The translations under genes were made by a program, and so were the position numbers. Of a stretch of 64,000 nt of DNA, positions 10,598 to 21,107 are shown piece after piece (the stretch's first letter is position 1; every line of letters starts with the position of its first letter). The notes below the pieces were generated by a model, which saw only the letters and a program-made list of their open reading frames with translations, had not been told where the DNA came from and did not search any database. This DNA comes from Nemertoderma westbladi (taxonomy: Eukaryota; Xenacoelomorpha; Nemertodermatida; Nemertodermatidae), in contig JAUCBJ010007585.1 in the NCBI GenBank assembly GCA_032718475.1, positions 31,265 to 95,264 on the forward strand, given 5' to 3'.

Positions 10598-11190
10598 TCA
10601 CCCATCATCCATAACTATGCAGCACAACAAGGCGCTTATTCTTATGACCTAATCTCCGCATTTGTATCCAACACAGGTAGTTTTAATTTCCTAGGGTATA
10701 AGTGTCATCCGACTTCGGCATGGCGACCTAGATGCTCATCTTAATGACTGCAATAAACCCAGATATTATTTTTTTAAATTACAACCAAACCTAAATTAAT
10801 TCTTTTATAACCTAGCCCCTACAAATTTTAATTTACAACATTTTGTGGTTGCAACACAAAATTTTTTATTCTACTTGGATGTAACAGTAATTTCTATATT
10901 TCTATATTCACTCTACTGAACGCTGTAATTACTGGCTTACTTTTGGGATATCAATTTTTCAACTTCCTACTGCGATGGATCTGCATGTTTTGGTTTGGGT
11001 ATGTGTGAGGTGTGTGTTACCTCTTTCCTTTGTATGTACTGTAGTCGTACCTGGGTATGTGCGCTGTGTTCATTTCCATTGTATGTCTGTTGTGCAAATT
11101 GAATTATAAATATTGACAAGAGGGTTCTCATAAGCTTCGGCTTGTTGCCCAATTGTCCTCTTCTGTGGATAATAAATGTAAAAAAAAAAA
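10598..11190 (+). other. LINE 3' UTR and poly(A) end
   Basis: Non-coding tail of the LINE. It ends with an imperfect hairpin-like CATAAGCTTCGGCTTG segment, AATAAA at 11171-11176 and an A tract at 11180-11190. The A tract marks the 3' end of the insertion. Confidence 0.65.
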
Positions 11191-11341
11191 TTCACCTAAC
11201 CAGTGTAAACACTTTTGTGGTGTGTCCATAGGCATCCTACGCACCAGCACAAAATATAGGTTTACCTGTACAATGTATATACAATGAAAAAAATAAACAT
11301 AACATGCTCCTGTAAGCTGATACAGTACCTCCAATCACAAA

Positions 11342-13350
11342 ATGGCTGCGAAGCAAAATGTGGTATCAAATGATGGTGTAGGATTGGATTATCAATTTTC
11401 TAGAATGAAAATGATGTATTCGTGCTTAGATATAAATTGTATACCTAAATTACAAGAGATCGAATATAAATTAACACTGTTCAACAAAAATTATACAACC
11501 TTGCTAACGTGTATTGTAGAAAAAAGCAATTCACTGTGGATCGCCGACATGACTAGGGAGGCAAAACTGAATAAATTACATAAAACAATGGAGATGATGT
11601 TAAAAAATCAAATTGATACATTACAGGAACATATTAATTGTTACCTTTTTTCCACTCTTCTACCCAGTGAGCAGATAAACCGCTTACAAACATTATATAA
11701 CTTAGGCAGTAAACTCGATAACTTCATCGAAATATGGAGAAGTTGACATTTAGAAGGAGGGGCTGGTCTATACAGTTTTGATGGAAAATATTATTATATT
11801 TTACCTGTAAAGAGTCTATCATCCATCGCAGCCCTCCCTATACCACTAGACCAGCCACAAACATTCCATATATGCTCCAGGAAGGACAGCAAACCCTCCA
11901 GTGCCACTCCATTCCATATGATATGATTCTTATGCAAACACCAGAAATGCACCAAACTCATTTCATTATATGCAACCAGGATCGCTTCAAACTCAACATG
12001 TGCAACCGGGACTGGAACAAAGTCCAACATTCCACCAGCTACTATTAATCTCTGGCACTGAACAACCTGGACCATCTCAAATGGACCATATGCAACTGGA
12101 ATTTCTTCAAACTCAACATATGCAACAGGGAGTGGAACAAAGTCAAACATTCCACCAGCTACCTTTAATCCCTGGCACTAAACAACCTGGACCATCTCAA
12201 AGGGACCATATGCAACTGGAATTTCTTCAAACTTAACATATGCAACCGGGGGCGGTACAAAGTCAAAAATTCCACCAGCCACCATTATTTCAAGGTACTA
12301 AACAACCTGGACCATCTCAAAGGGACCATATGCCACTGGAATTTCTTCAAACTCAACATAAGCAACCGGTAGTGGAACAGAGTCCAACATTCCACAAGCC
12401 ACCATTAATCCCCAGTACTATGCAACCTGGACATAATATTCAGCAATTGTCCGAAAAGTTTTCAAACAGTTTGTTATTAACTCCTCGGGAAGACCTTGGA
12501 AATGCAAGACTAAAGCATACACAGGTTGACCGTAACGTACAGCAATTAGCAACTACATCGGAAGTGAGATGCATTTTGAAAGAGGACGAAACATACTCTG
12601 GTCGGTGTGAATAATATATTGATGTTGAACAAAAATTTGGGTATATAGAATCTACAAAAATAAGTAAAACAATTGTATGTTTTAAAACATCAAATCTCCA
12701 TAGCAATGGATACCGGATGAGTTTGAAACCGCGCGATGGTGTTATTTTTCAGTGCAAACCTACAACGAACTATAGAAATATATTATAAAGTTACACGGGT
12801 TAGTGTTGAAGGAAAGGATGCCTGTTGCTCAGGTCGAATCTATGATAAATCTATCCTAGAGGAGGACACAACTTATGAAGGTTTTTGTATATTCTATTCT
12901 GAAATAAATAGACATGGGTATATAACTCCAATAGATGAAAACAAAAAAGAACTTTGCGACTGCCGCACTATATCATTTTTTCAAAATAAAACACATATTG
13001 ATAGGTGTCGCTGTGAATGGCATATAAAAGGCAGACATATTCTATTCGAGTATAAATATAATAATACTGGAAAAAGATCTGCCACCTGTGTCACCACCAG
13101 TGATACCTCATGTGAGGTAGCTCGAAATATTAACATGTATCATAAAAATGCTGGAAAAAATCATGAACAAGGGACTGTGATTAGTAGGGGCGAGTGCAAT
13201 TCTTGTTACAACATATATGTTCATTGCAAAAAGACCAAACTTTATAATGAGCTAGTAGAGGTGGACAATGGAAGGCATCCCGTTAACTTTCAGTTTCAAT
13301 ATGAAGTAGCGGTAAATGAAGGGGTTGCAACATGGATGAAATTTATTTGA
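11342..13350 (+). pseudogene. Cold-shock-like repeat gene, broken copy 1
   Basis: This is a shorter, damaged paralogue of the gene at 23.9-26.8 kb. It has a proper ATG in good context (11342-11344) and a 134-codon N-terminal frame closely matching copy 2. A stop follows where copy 2 continues with an I-S-E-I-L-E-E segment. Further on are four 40-residue Q/P-rich repeat units (11970-12440) with a TAA inside unit 3 (12234-12236), then a frameshift into a frame at 12736-13350 holding cold-shock-like domain 2. Domain 2 is then joined directly to the end of domain 4, so domain 3 and half of domain 4 are deleted. Homology with copy 2 begins about 50 bp upstream of the start and fades soon after the stop. 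I see no introns in either copy. No known family name can be given. Confidence 0.75.
11970..12440 (+). repeat. 120-bp coding minisatellite, 4 units
   Basis: Four tandem units of 120 bp, each encoding 40 residues rich in Q, P, H and T with a LEFLQTQH core. The other gene copy has eight units. Confidence 0.85.
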
Positions 13351-13372
13351 TTAGATAATTAGATAGATATAG

Positions 13373-14150
13373 GCCCAGTTGTAATTTCATTGTCATAAAT
13401 AAATTTCATTGTGATAAATATTTAATATGTGTCATGTGATTGTTTATGGCAAATAATATGGTAACAGTGTTTGTCCCACAACATTCCACCTAAATTAAGA
13501 ATATGTTCCGATTTTGAACCTGACTAGTAACCGTTGCTATTATAAAAATTAGTATTGTATAAAATATGCCATTGCTACGGATATCTTGTTACTATTCTAT
13601 TAAAATTGGCAATTGTATGAAAAAAAAACGCAAACGCTAAATAAAGTTAATACTGTAAAAAACCCAATGTTCTTATGAAAAACCCCGGTTGCTATGATAA
13701 GCTTTCGTTACTAAGAACATTGAAGTCAATTCAAATATATTTTTGTAATGTTTAAAGTACTGAAGGTGCGATATACAGATAAGTGGCCAAACTAGAGTCA
13801 TTTTTTCGTATAAAATAAAGTTTCTCAAAACCCAACAACATATGATATATATTCTGAAAGCTCAGAGTCTGTAGAATTCAGTGAGAGTATTGCCGACCTT
13901 AAATATGATCTGTAAAAAAATATACTGCTTCTCCATTCCAGTCCACTTTCTGTAACCATTACTTTAATACATATTATATGATACAGTAAATTCATGGTAC
14001 GACTGACACTACCAAACACACATTAAATGCAGCGTATGAACTTTATGCATCAAATGAAAGCATTTTCAAGGACGATTTCAGAACTTTATTATTTTATCTA
14101 GGTACCAAATTATATGCGATTCTATCAGCTTTAACATTGGTTACAGGTGG
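13373..14150. other. AT-rich spacer, one unassigned short frame
   Basis: No recognised gene. A plus-strand frame open from about 13995 to about 14195 (some 65 codons) looks protein-like (alternating hydrophobic helix F-R-T-L-L-F-Y-L-G, then L-Y-A-I-L-S-A-L-T) but has no ATG near its beginning. It runs into the Gypsy remnant on the other strand. It could be an old exon or chance. Confidence 0.3.
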
Positions 14151-15605
14151 GGACAGTTTATGGTTTTCCCTGGCCTCCCAGCAGTATGGGGCTCTGTAGG
14201 ATACTGAGAAGAAAACAGGCCTTGCGGGAGTGAAGGGGTCACTGCAGGCCCTCCAGTACCCACACCTCTATAGTACAGGTCGTATGCAAAATTGGGCATT
14301 AGAAAATGGCTGTAAATAGTCCCTTAAACGTCCATCCAGACTGGTTACCATTGGCGAGTTTGGGTGCCTTGGGGGTTGGGTTGGAGTTGTGGAGGTTCTC
14401 CACCCGACCACCAAACACAGAGAAGATCCCAAAATGGTACCGCAGTAATATTTGCCCCAGAATCGGGGAGAAACTGGAGCTCCTCCACGCCGTAGTTGCG
14501 GTTCTTGGAGACTTGGAAGCCCTGGGTTAAAGTTTCCAGTTGCTCCAGTTCCTCCATAGAGGAGACCATGGGGCAGTCGTCCAGTTCTGGACCAGAGAAG
14601 ATTGACCAGACTTGAGCATTGTATGTGGTTGGAGTCTGGAATACCATGTTCCTTGGGGCCATTGGCGGCGTGGGCCTGGGACGCGCAATGTTGCTGTTTA
14701 TTGCGGCACATTCAGTCGTAATGTCTGAGTTTATTGCAGTGCCTGCAACGTGCATTAGTTCCAGGGCAAGTTTCCCTGGAAGCATGGACTGGGTATCCAC
14801 ACTGGGGGCACATAGGCGTCTTGGGTGTGTGTGTGGGGGGGGGGGGGGGGGGGGGTTGTTAGGGCGAAGGTTGGGTGTGGTGGATGCCCATGCGGATGTG
14901 GGCATCACAAGATATGTCGCCGGATAATGCTGCCGTGTTCAAAGAGATGGAGGCGGTATCTTTTCTGGCCGTCCACACTGCCTGCGCCATAGTAAGGGCG
15001 TCATTTAGGGAGCTGTACAAGGGCAGGCGGAGGAGGTGTTCCATTACCTCCTTATCAGTAAACCCAACTGATAACCCAGTTGAACTGGTCGAGGAGTCAA
15101 TCAGTTAAATGCACATCGGCTGTCGGGAGTGCCTCGAAGGAGCACTTAGTGGCGATATTGCGCAAATTAACGAGAAAAGTCTCGGGAGTTTCCTCTGGAA
15201 GGCGAATGGTGGGTGAACGCCTTTATTCCCCCCCCCTATCGATATGGATGCTGAGTTTCTGTATAACGACATTCGCGTTGGCGTTCTCGACAGAGGAGAG
15301 AGTGAGTCCTTTGACTACGGCATTGGTTGCCCAGGAGAATGCAGTTGTTAGGGCGGCGCGTATCTGCGTAAGGCGGAAGAATGTCTCGGATAGATCCAGG
15401 ATCTGGTGGGTTGGCGGAATCTGCCAAATGTAGATTGTCCACTGTCCAGTCCGGATGTAATTAGGAAAGCCTCCCATTCGTCCTTCCAGAGTTCCCAGGT
15501 AGAACGTTCGGTATCAAGGTCGAATGGAGTTGGGTTGCTGCGGAGCACAAACTTGCGTGGATCACGAGCATCATTGTTAGCGCCGGTAGACATTACAGAA
15601 CGCAT
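14150..15605 (-). mobile_element. Gypsy gag-protease remnant
   Basis: Broken minus-strand frames read from 15605 downwards. An N-terminal gag-like segment carries M-S-T-G-A-N-N-D, a W-x-x-W-x-x-x-W-E-A-F-L pattern and a helical region continuing in another frame to about 15223. A proline-rich stretch over the poly-G tract comes next, then an aspartic protease motif F-L-P-D-S-G-A-N-I-T-A-V-P near 14450. RT and integrase are absent. The gag pattern W-R-E-N-W also appears in the Gypsy at 49-54 kb, so it may belong to a related lineage. On the minus strand, TGGTGCAGT near 15665 could be a primer binding site, which would put a residual LTR beyond it. Several frame changes make it inactive. Confidence 0.65.
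14835..14855 (+). repeat. Poly-G tract, 21 bases
   Basis: An uninterrupted run of about 21 G. It codes for prolines on the minus strand in the Gypsy remnant. Confidence 0.9.
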
Positions 15606-17987
15606 GCATGAAGCAATCTGGGTTGGGTTAACCGATCGTAAGTAGGTAAACCATAAACTGCACCATGACTGATAATGAATGTGTAATGATATAAACTAAG
15701 GAAAAACCAAACTGAAAGTAGTTAGAGAGTCAGTGTATACTACTCAACTATTACACATTTCACCTTCTAAAGGTAGACTTGAGAACCGCAGATGGATTAG
15801 TCTCCCTTAAAATATACAGCTGATTGTCTTCCATTTATATATCCTCCAAGTTTCATCATAAACGGATAAAAAGCAAAGGAATTGAAGGACATTTCATGAT
15901 TAGACATGTATCCTGACAGATGAAATGTTATTGTTCTTGTAGACCTTACGATGATATGTGGATGTGGACTGATTACTGTAGTAATTACGATTATTAAAAC
16001 ATTGTAATTTACCTATTTAAGAATATTAGAGCATAAGTGATGAAAAATATATTTTCTCTTAAATATAGTAATGAAATTTAATAATGAAAACAACTAAGTA
16101 ATATGAAAATTACCTTTGTAACAAATCTGACAAGTTGCCATGGCATCTAGAAACTAAAACATATTGCATATATATACTTATTATTGATATAGTGGGGGTG
16201 GAGATTATTTTAACCCTTTAAACCCGGGGGGTCAAATTGACCCACCCCCAAATTTAGAAATTTCAAACTTGTTTTTTTCGGCTTTTTCGGATTTTATTGT
16301 GTCACCCTGTTTCTTGCGTTATACGGGTTTAGGATGCTTCTGAATTCAATGGAATAAGTAAAAATTGTATAGTTTTCAAACTTGTATTTTTCACAGGGGG
16401 TTTAAATTGTTGTGGCAGCACCAAATTTTTAAAAATAAGCCAATTGATCAATAGATTGTATCATCTTGTTTCTTGCGTTATACGGGTTTATGAGCGTCCT
16501 GAATCCGTTGGAATGAATAAAAACAGCACTGGACAATGGACATATCAACATATCAAACCTGTACTTTTTGGTGCTAGCACCAACATTTGCCTTATTAGGC
16601 CTACTCCGAAAAATAAGAGTAAAAAATTATAAATGTATTGCATTATAATCAGCGCCCCAGAAAACCTGAAAATGTGAATTTATAGCATCGGATAAGTCAA
16701 TTATAATTTTTGTGTTTAAACTGAAAAGTGCTGGTTACTTGTTTTTTTTTTTTCATTTTTTACCAACGTAGAGGACTACAACTGCCATTTCTAGTAATCA
16801 GATCATATCTAAATACTTTTCAATAAGCGCCACAGCGCTTAATGGCGCCATAGAAAACCTGTATTTAAATATGATTTGCTGCAAATTATAACTTTAAAAT
16901 TTTTCGAAAATTGTTCACAACTTGAAATTTTGGTGCTCAAAAGAACCACCGCAGTAAATAATCCGGGGTAATAATACGGGGTCATAGGCTGGAACCTCTA
17001 CTGTTAGTCTACTTTAAGATAGTATGAGTGGGAACGCGTGGTAACAATGACAAACTAAAACTACTATATGATATTAAATTATTATAATATCTAAGGAAAC
17101 AAATAAATTATTTAAAATTAGTTTAGCTTATTGAGATAACAATACGTAAAGGTAATTTATTCGTAGTGTAGCAGCTAATAAATATATTCAACATTCCAAC
17201 AGAAGAATTATTTAGTATCTACAGTATACAATGTAACTATGTTTCACTGTTACACTGCAGAACTTGGGCTGGATGTTTAGATGCAGTATGAACTAGGGTA
17301 GTTTAATCTAGGGTAGTTCTATCTAGACATCTCACTTCGCGAGTAAGAAATAATGATATGCTTAGCCAATTCCAACATAGTACTATCTAAAGTACGAACT
17401 ACCCCGGTAAAATAGACTTTTGTGGACTAGTTAATTAATTGATGTATCACCCCCACGCCTTCCCACTAAGTTGCCTAAAAAACATTTGAAATTTGAAAAT
17501 TTGAAATAAAAATTCCCCGACCAGCTAGCTAATGAGTCATTGAATCTTGATTTCCGCTTTCCATTATTTTTCTGCTAAAAGCGTTTAACAGAGAAAGTCT
17601 CGGTCAGCCCGTTGATATTATTATTACACCAGCCAAACCGCAGTTCTTTCTAGTCTGTATTGGATTTGTTGTTTCCGATGGAAAGGTGGACTAACAACTA
17701 AATAAATATGAATTTGGTTGAAAAATCGTTGAAATATTGGCGTTAGAAAGTTGCGTGTTTGGCATGGATGTGCGCAAGATTTTTCGCATTTATTAAATAT
17801 ATCAAACATTCTATAATATATCTATAATATTTACGGTATTCTAGAATGTTTGTAAGTATATAGGCTCGGTCAGAAGGAATGGGCGCATTTGCGAATGGTA
17901 TATACTTGGAAACTTACAGACACTGTCAGATAGGTTGCACTCTGTTTACTTTCACTTTCTTACCATTATTGCAATCACCAGAATTTT

Positions 17988-18650
17988 TATTTTTGCTTTT
18001 ATTATTTTAGCTACAAGCGTTTGAAAAAAGTGTCTCCAGCGATATTGCTCCAATTACAGCGCAGTTATTCGTCAACCTTATAGTGATTTGTTGCTACTAG
18101 TGGAAAGCTGGCCATATGCAAGGATTTCAAATATGTAAAAATATTTGAATTTGGTTTGGAAATATCTGAGAAATGAGCATTCGAATGTTGCATGTATTTA
18201 CTTCCACTGCAGGCCATTTATTCTATTTAATAAATGCATAACATTCTGGAACATTGTGTTTATCTCATAAGTAGCTTGGCAACAATGCAATGCCTACATG
18301 ATAAATACTAGTATATGGAAATTCCTAGTAGTAGTACATCCATAAGCGAAATGTTCTAGAACATAGTGTATTTATTATATAGAATAAATGGCCTGTAGTG
18401 GAAGTAAATACATGCAACATTCGAATGCCCATATCTCAGCTATTTCCCAACCAAGTTCAAATATTTTTATATATTTGGAATCCTTGCATGGCCAGCTTTC
18501 CACTAATACCAAGGTTGAATGAACTGAATGAATGAATGAACTATAAGGTTGAAGAATAACTACGGTGTAACTGGTGTAATATCGCTGTAGACACTTTTTT
18601 CAAACACGTGTAGCTAAAGAATAAAAGCAAAAATAAAAATTCTGGCTCAC
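17988..18650. repeat. Long palindrome (foldback) in copy A
   Basis: The left arm (about 17988-18250) starts CCAGAATTTTTATTTTTGC. The right arm (about 18353-18645) ends with its reverse complement. Arms of roughly 270-290 bp are inverted around a spacer of about 100 bp, with scattered mismatches. Copy B has the same structure at 56502-57150. Confidence 0.8.
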
Positions 18651-19797
18651 CCAGGAAGGAGGAGGGAGGTGAAACTCTGTATGTTTCAAATTTCATGCAA
18701 TCTCATAAATATTTGTACTGAATAACGACACTATATTCCAGGACATGGAGTAGTTTTTGTGACTTACAATTATATTGGAAAGGAACCCCATTCTGTTCAC
18801 ATAGGCATATAGGAGGGATGACCCGTAATATATTGTCATTTTCTGATGACACGGACCACCACCCCCCCCCCCCCCCAGATTTTTCTAGAAATCTTTATCA
18901 TATTGCAGGAAATTTGAAATTTGAAATTTATAAGCGTTTTATAAAAGTGTCTTTTGCGAAATCGCACCCTCCGTATCTCCACATTAGTCGTAATTTTTTC
19001 ATATCATTAAAAAGGGAACAGTTCCGCCAGTTCCAACAATTTCGTTGTTTTTTGTCAACAAATTTTCAAGCTTTTTTGTCAGTTTTTTTTATAAATGTTC
19101 TAGAAAGTACATTGAGTGTTCTAAAACTTTGAATAAAAGTTCTAGAACATTTTAATTATTAATTTTCGAGAATATTATTTTCTTTAAAAAAGAAAATTAT
19201 TTAAAAAATTGTTAAATTTTATTATTTTTTATGCTATGTTGCCTGTTTTTTTTTCTATTGATAAGAGTTCTAGAACATTATTAAATGTTCTAGACCATGT
19301 ACCAAATTAAAAAATAAATAATAGAAATATACGATGAACGTTCCAGTTGCGACAAATGTAACGAATACGCCGACAAATTCGCGTCAAAGGTGATCGGATA
19401 TCTCTGGCGACGCCAGATTCGTAATTAATGAAAGTACACATTTTAAACTTGAACTTGAATTGAACTGAATTTGAACACATTTTAGTACAAAATGAAAATG
19501 TTGGCACGGGCGGAACTCTAGCCATTAAAAAGCTTGCGTTGCAAGGATTCCAAATATGTAACAATATCTGGATTTCGTTGAGAAGCAGCTGAGATAAAGG
19601 CGTTCAAAGATGGTAAGAATTATCGTTAGCTGTAGGCCATTTATTCTATCTAATAAATACAACAAAATTCTAGAATGTGTTATTTATTTTATAAGTTGGA
19701 AGGCAACAGCGGTATTCCTATCCAATATATATATTGCATAGCTATTCATACAAAATGTTCCAGAACATCTTGTATTTATTAAATATACTAAATGGCC

Positions 19798-19866
19798 TCG
19801 GTGCGAAAGTGTGGACGTTCAATAAATACATCCCGTATTTATTGAACGTCCACACTTTCGCACCGA
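19798..19866. repeat. Perfect 32-bp inverted repeat
   Basis: TCGGTGCGAAAGTGTGG... at 19798-19829 is exactly reverse-complemented at 19835-19866, with a 5-base loop (ATCCC). Copy B has only one diverged arm of this motif, near 59270-59320. Confidence 0.9.
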
Positions 19867-20189
19867 CGGGCAATAGTACTGAAACACGCTAATTTGCCAA
19901 CAGTCACCGGTTTTACTTGCATATAGGGAGAACTTAACTCACGTACGTTGGGGTCTATGAAACAGCATAAACTCATACAAACATCTGTTATTTGAACTAT
20001 GCAATTGTGGATAGTAAACCCCTCCGCTTACCTCAATGATCATGAAAACCAAGAGATCTACCGGTTATTCGTTAGTATTCTCCAACTATTAACATGAATC
20101 CATATGATATAATGACAACAGATTATAACAGCATAAATCAGTATAAAAATGCGGTGTTGCGGAAATATCAGACAGTCAGTATGCGTTGC

Positions 20190-20585
20190 AGTGAGTATTG
20201 AAGGACGGTTAAATGAATGCAAAAGTAAACGTCTAATAGATTTGCGTTCTGTAATCTTTCTAGCCACTGGTGTTTAAAGAAGAACGTAAACAAAGATAAT
20301 AATAATATCCAATGGCTAGTGATTTCGTAATTTGAGCATCTGAGTTTTTGTAGGAATGTAGGGGAAAGTGTTATACTGAGAATAAACGCTGGAGGGAGTA
20401 AGTTTACATCAGTTCATAAAATACAAAGTTCTTGAGAGTTTTCAAGGGTTTAGAGTACCCAGCGCATTGTGTAAAATGGGGACATTTTGGCCGCAAAAGC
20501 TTTAACACCACTCCCAGAAAATGGGACTTAGGTCTATAAAATATACATAGATTCACAATTTCTTAATATAATAACTACTCTAAAC
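20190..20585. other. No gene seen
   Basis: AT-rich spacer between repeat A and an unassigned coding relic. Nothing recognised. Confidence 0.4.
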
Positions 20586-20587
20586 AA

Positions 20588-21075
20588 TCAATCTTTCTTT
20601 CTAGAACGATGTTTACGGAGTTTCTTGAACTTTTGAGCGGTGGTTGTCTTCTTTCCGGCGCTACGAGCCACTTTACTCGGAGGACTATAACTCCTCGGGG
20701 AAGGGTGCAATATATTTGCATCACTTTTGGGACTCAGAACTTTTGGGCGGTGGTTGTCTTCTTCCCGGCGCTACGAGCCACTCGGTGGACTCGGCTACTT
20801 ACTCGGAGGACTATAACTCCTCGGGGAAGGGTTGGGTTTGCGGTCGGTATATCCGCCAGTCGAGGTACCTGGTTGGTCGATGTCCATAGAGGCTGCGCTT
20901 CACTCCTGGGACGGTGTTTCGGTATCAACACGTCTACCAGAGGGTCGAAGGGGTTGAGGTCGTACGATCTTTAGCGCTCGTCTCAAGACCGCAGCTTGGA
21001 CAGGTCCTGCCTTAGTCGTTTGTACGACTGCCGTTGGTAGGCCGTGGGTTATTAGGAACTTCCGAGATTTCACAG
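20588..21075 (-). pseudogene. Unassigned basic Ser/Pro-rich protein relic
   Basis: Minus-strand reading from about 21075 gives a mostly open frame of about 160 codons. It opens with a basic segment (T-V-K-S-R-K-F ... L-R-R-A-L-K-I-V-R-P), then M-D-I-D-Q-P-G-T-S, and a PSPRSYSPPSK motif that occurs twice because about 110 bp are duplicated. It ends very basic (K-K-L-R-K-H-R-S-R-K-K-D) at a stop at 20588-20590. An in-frame TGA lies at 20900-20902 and further stops fall in the duplicated part. The composition recalls SR-type nuclear proteins or basic tails of Gag/ORF1 proteins; I cannot choose. No ATG is visible, since the frame opens after a TAA near 21075. It could be a lost exon or a retroelement relic. 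Confidence 0.4.
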
Positions 21076-21107
21076 TTTTGACTAATAATTAATTGACTAA
21101 CGACTTT

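Larger units (their letters stand above)
3740..11190 (+). mobile_element. CR1/L2-like LINE, interrupted
   Basis: A degenerate plus-strand non-LTR retrotransposon of about 3.4 kb, split by a 4.05-kb Gypsy insertion. Order: 2A-like N-terminal peptide (3740-3888), Gypsy plus target duplication (3889-7939), start and end pieces of an APE-type endonuclease (7938-8195), linker (8200-8640), reverse transcriptase (8726-9600), C-terminal region (9600-10600), then a 3' UTR with AATAAA at 11171-11176 and an A tract at 11180-11190. Removing the Gypsy and one GTTAT copy brings the two halves into one reading frame, which supports the nesting. The LINE is much more decayed than its guest: the endonuclease core is deleted, several stops are present and the catalytic box is damaged. 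Confidence 0.85.
15799..20183 (+). repeat. Large non-coding repeat, copy A
   Basis: Most of this block recurs in the same order and orientation at 54835-59637 (copy B), and its second half recurs at 21108-23765 (copy C). Shared landmarks are the start near TATACAGCTGATTGTCT, the palindrome at 17988-18650, the GTTCTAGAAC-rich stretch at 19.1-19.3 kb, and the end at CAGACAGTCAGTATG. A has about 750 bases (16.1-16.85 kb) not found in B, including a tandem pair of GTTTCTTGCGTTATACGGG at about 16310 and 16469. There is no open frame above about 105 codons. It may be a segmental duplication or a large non-autonomous element; no target duplication was found. Confidence 0.8.

Noticed and set aside
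14619-15433. Plus-strand frames (102 and 117 codons)
   Set aside because: Antisense to the Gypsy gag-protease remnant; no motifs.
18818-19132. A 104-codon plus-strand frame in repeat A
   Set aside because: Crosses the poly-C tract, is not conserved in copies B and C, and has low-complexity F/S/R content.
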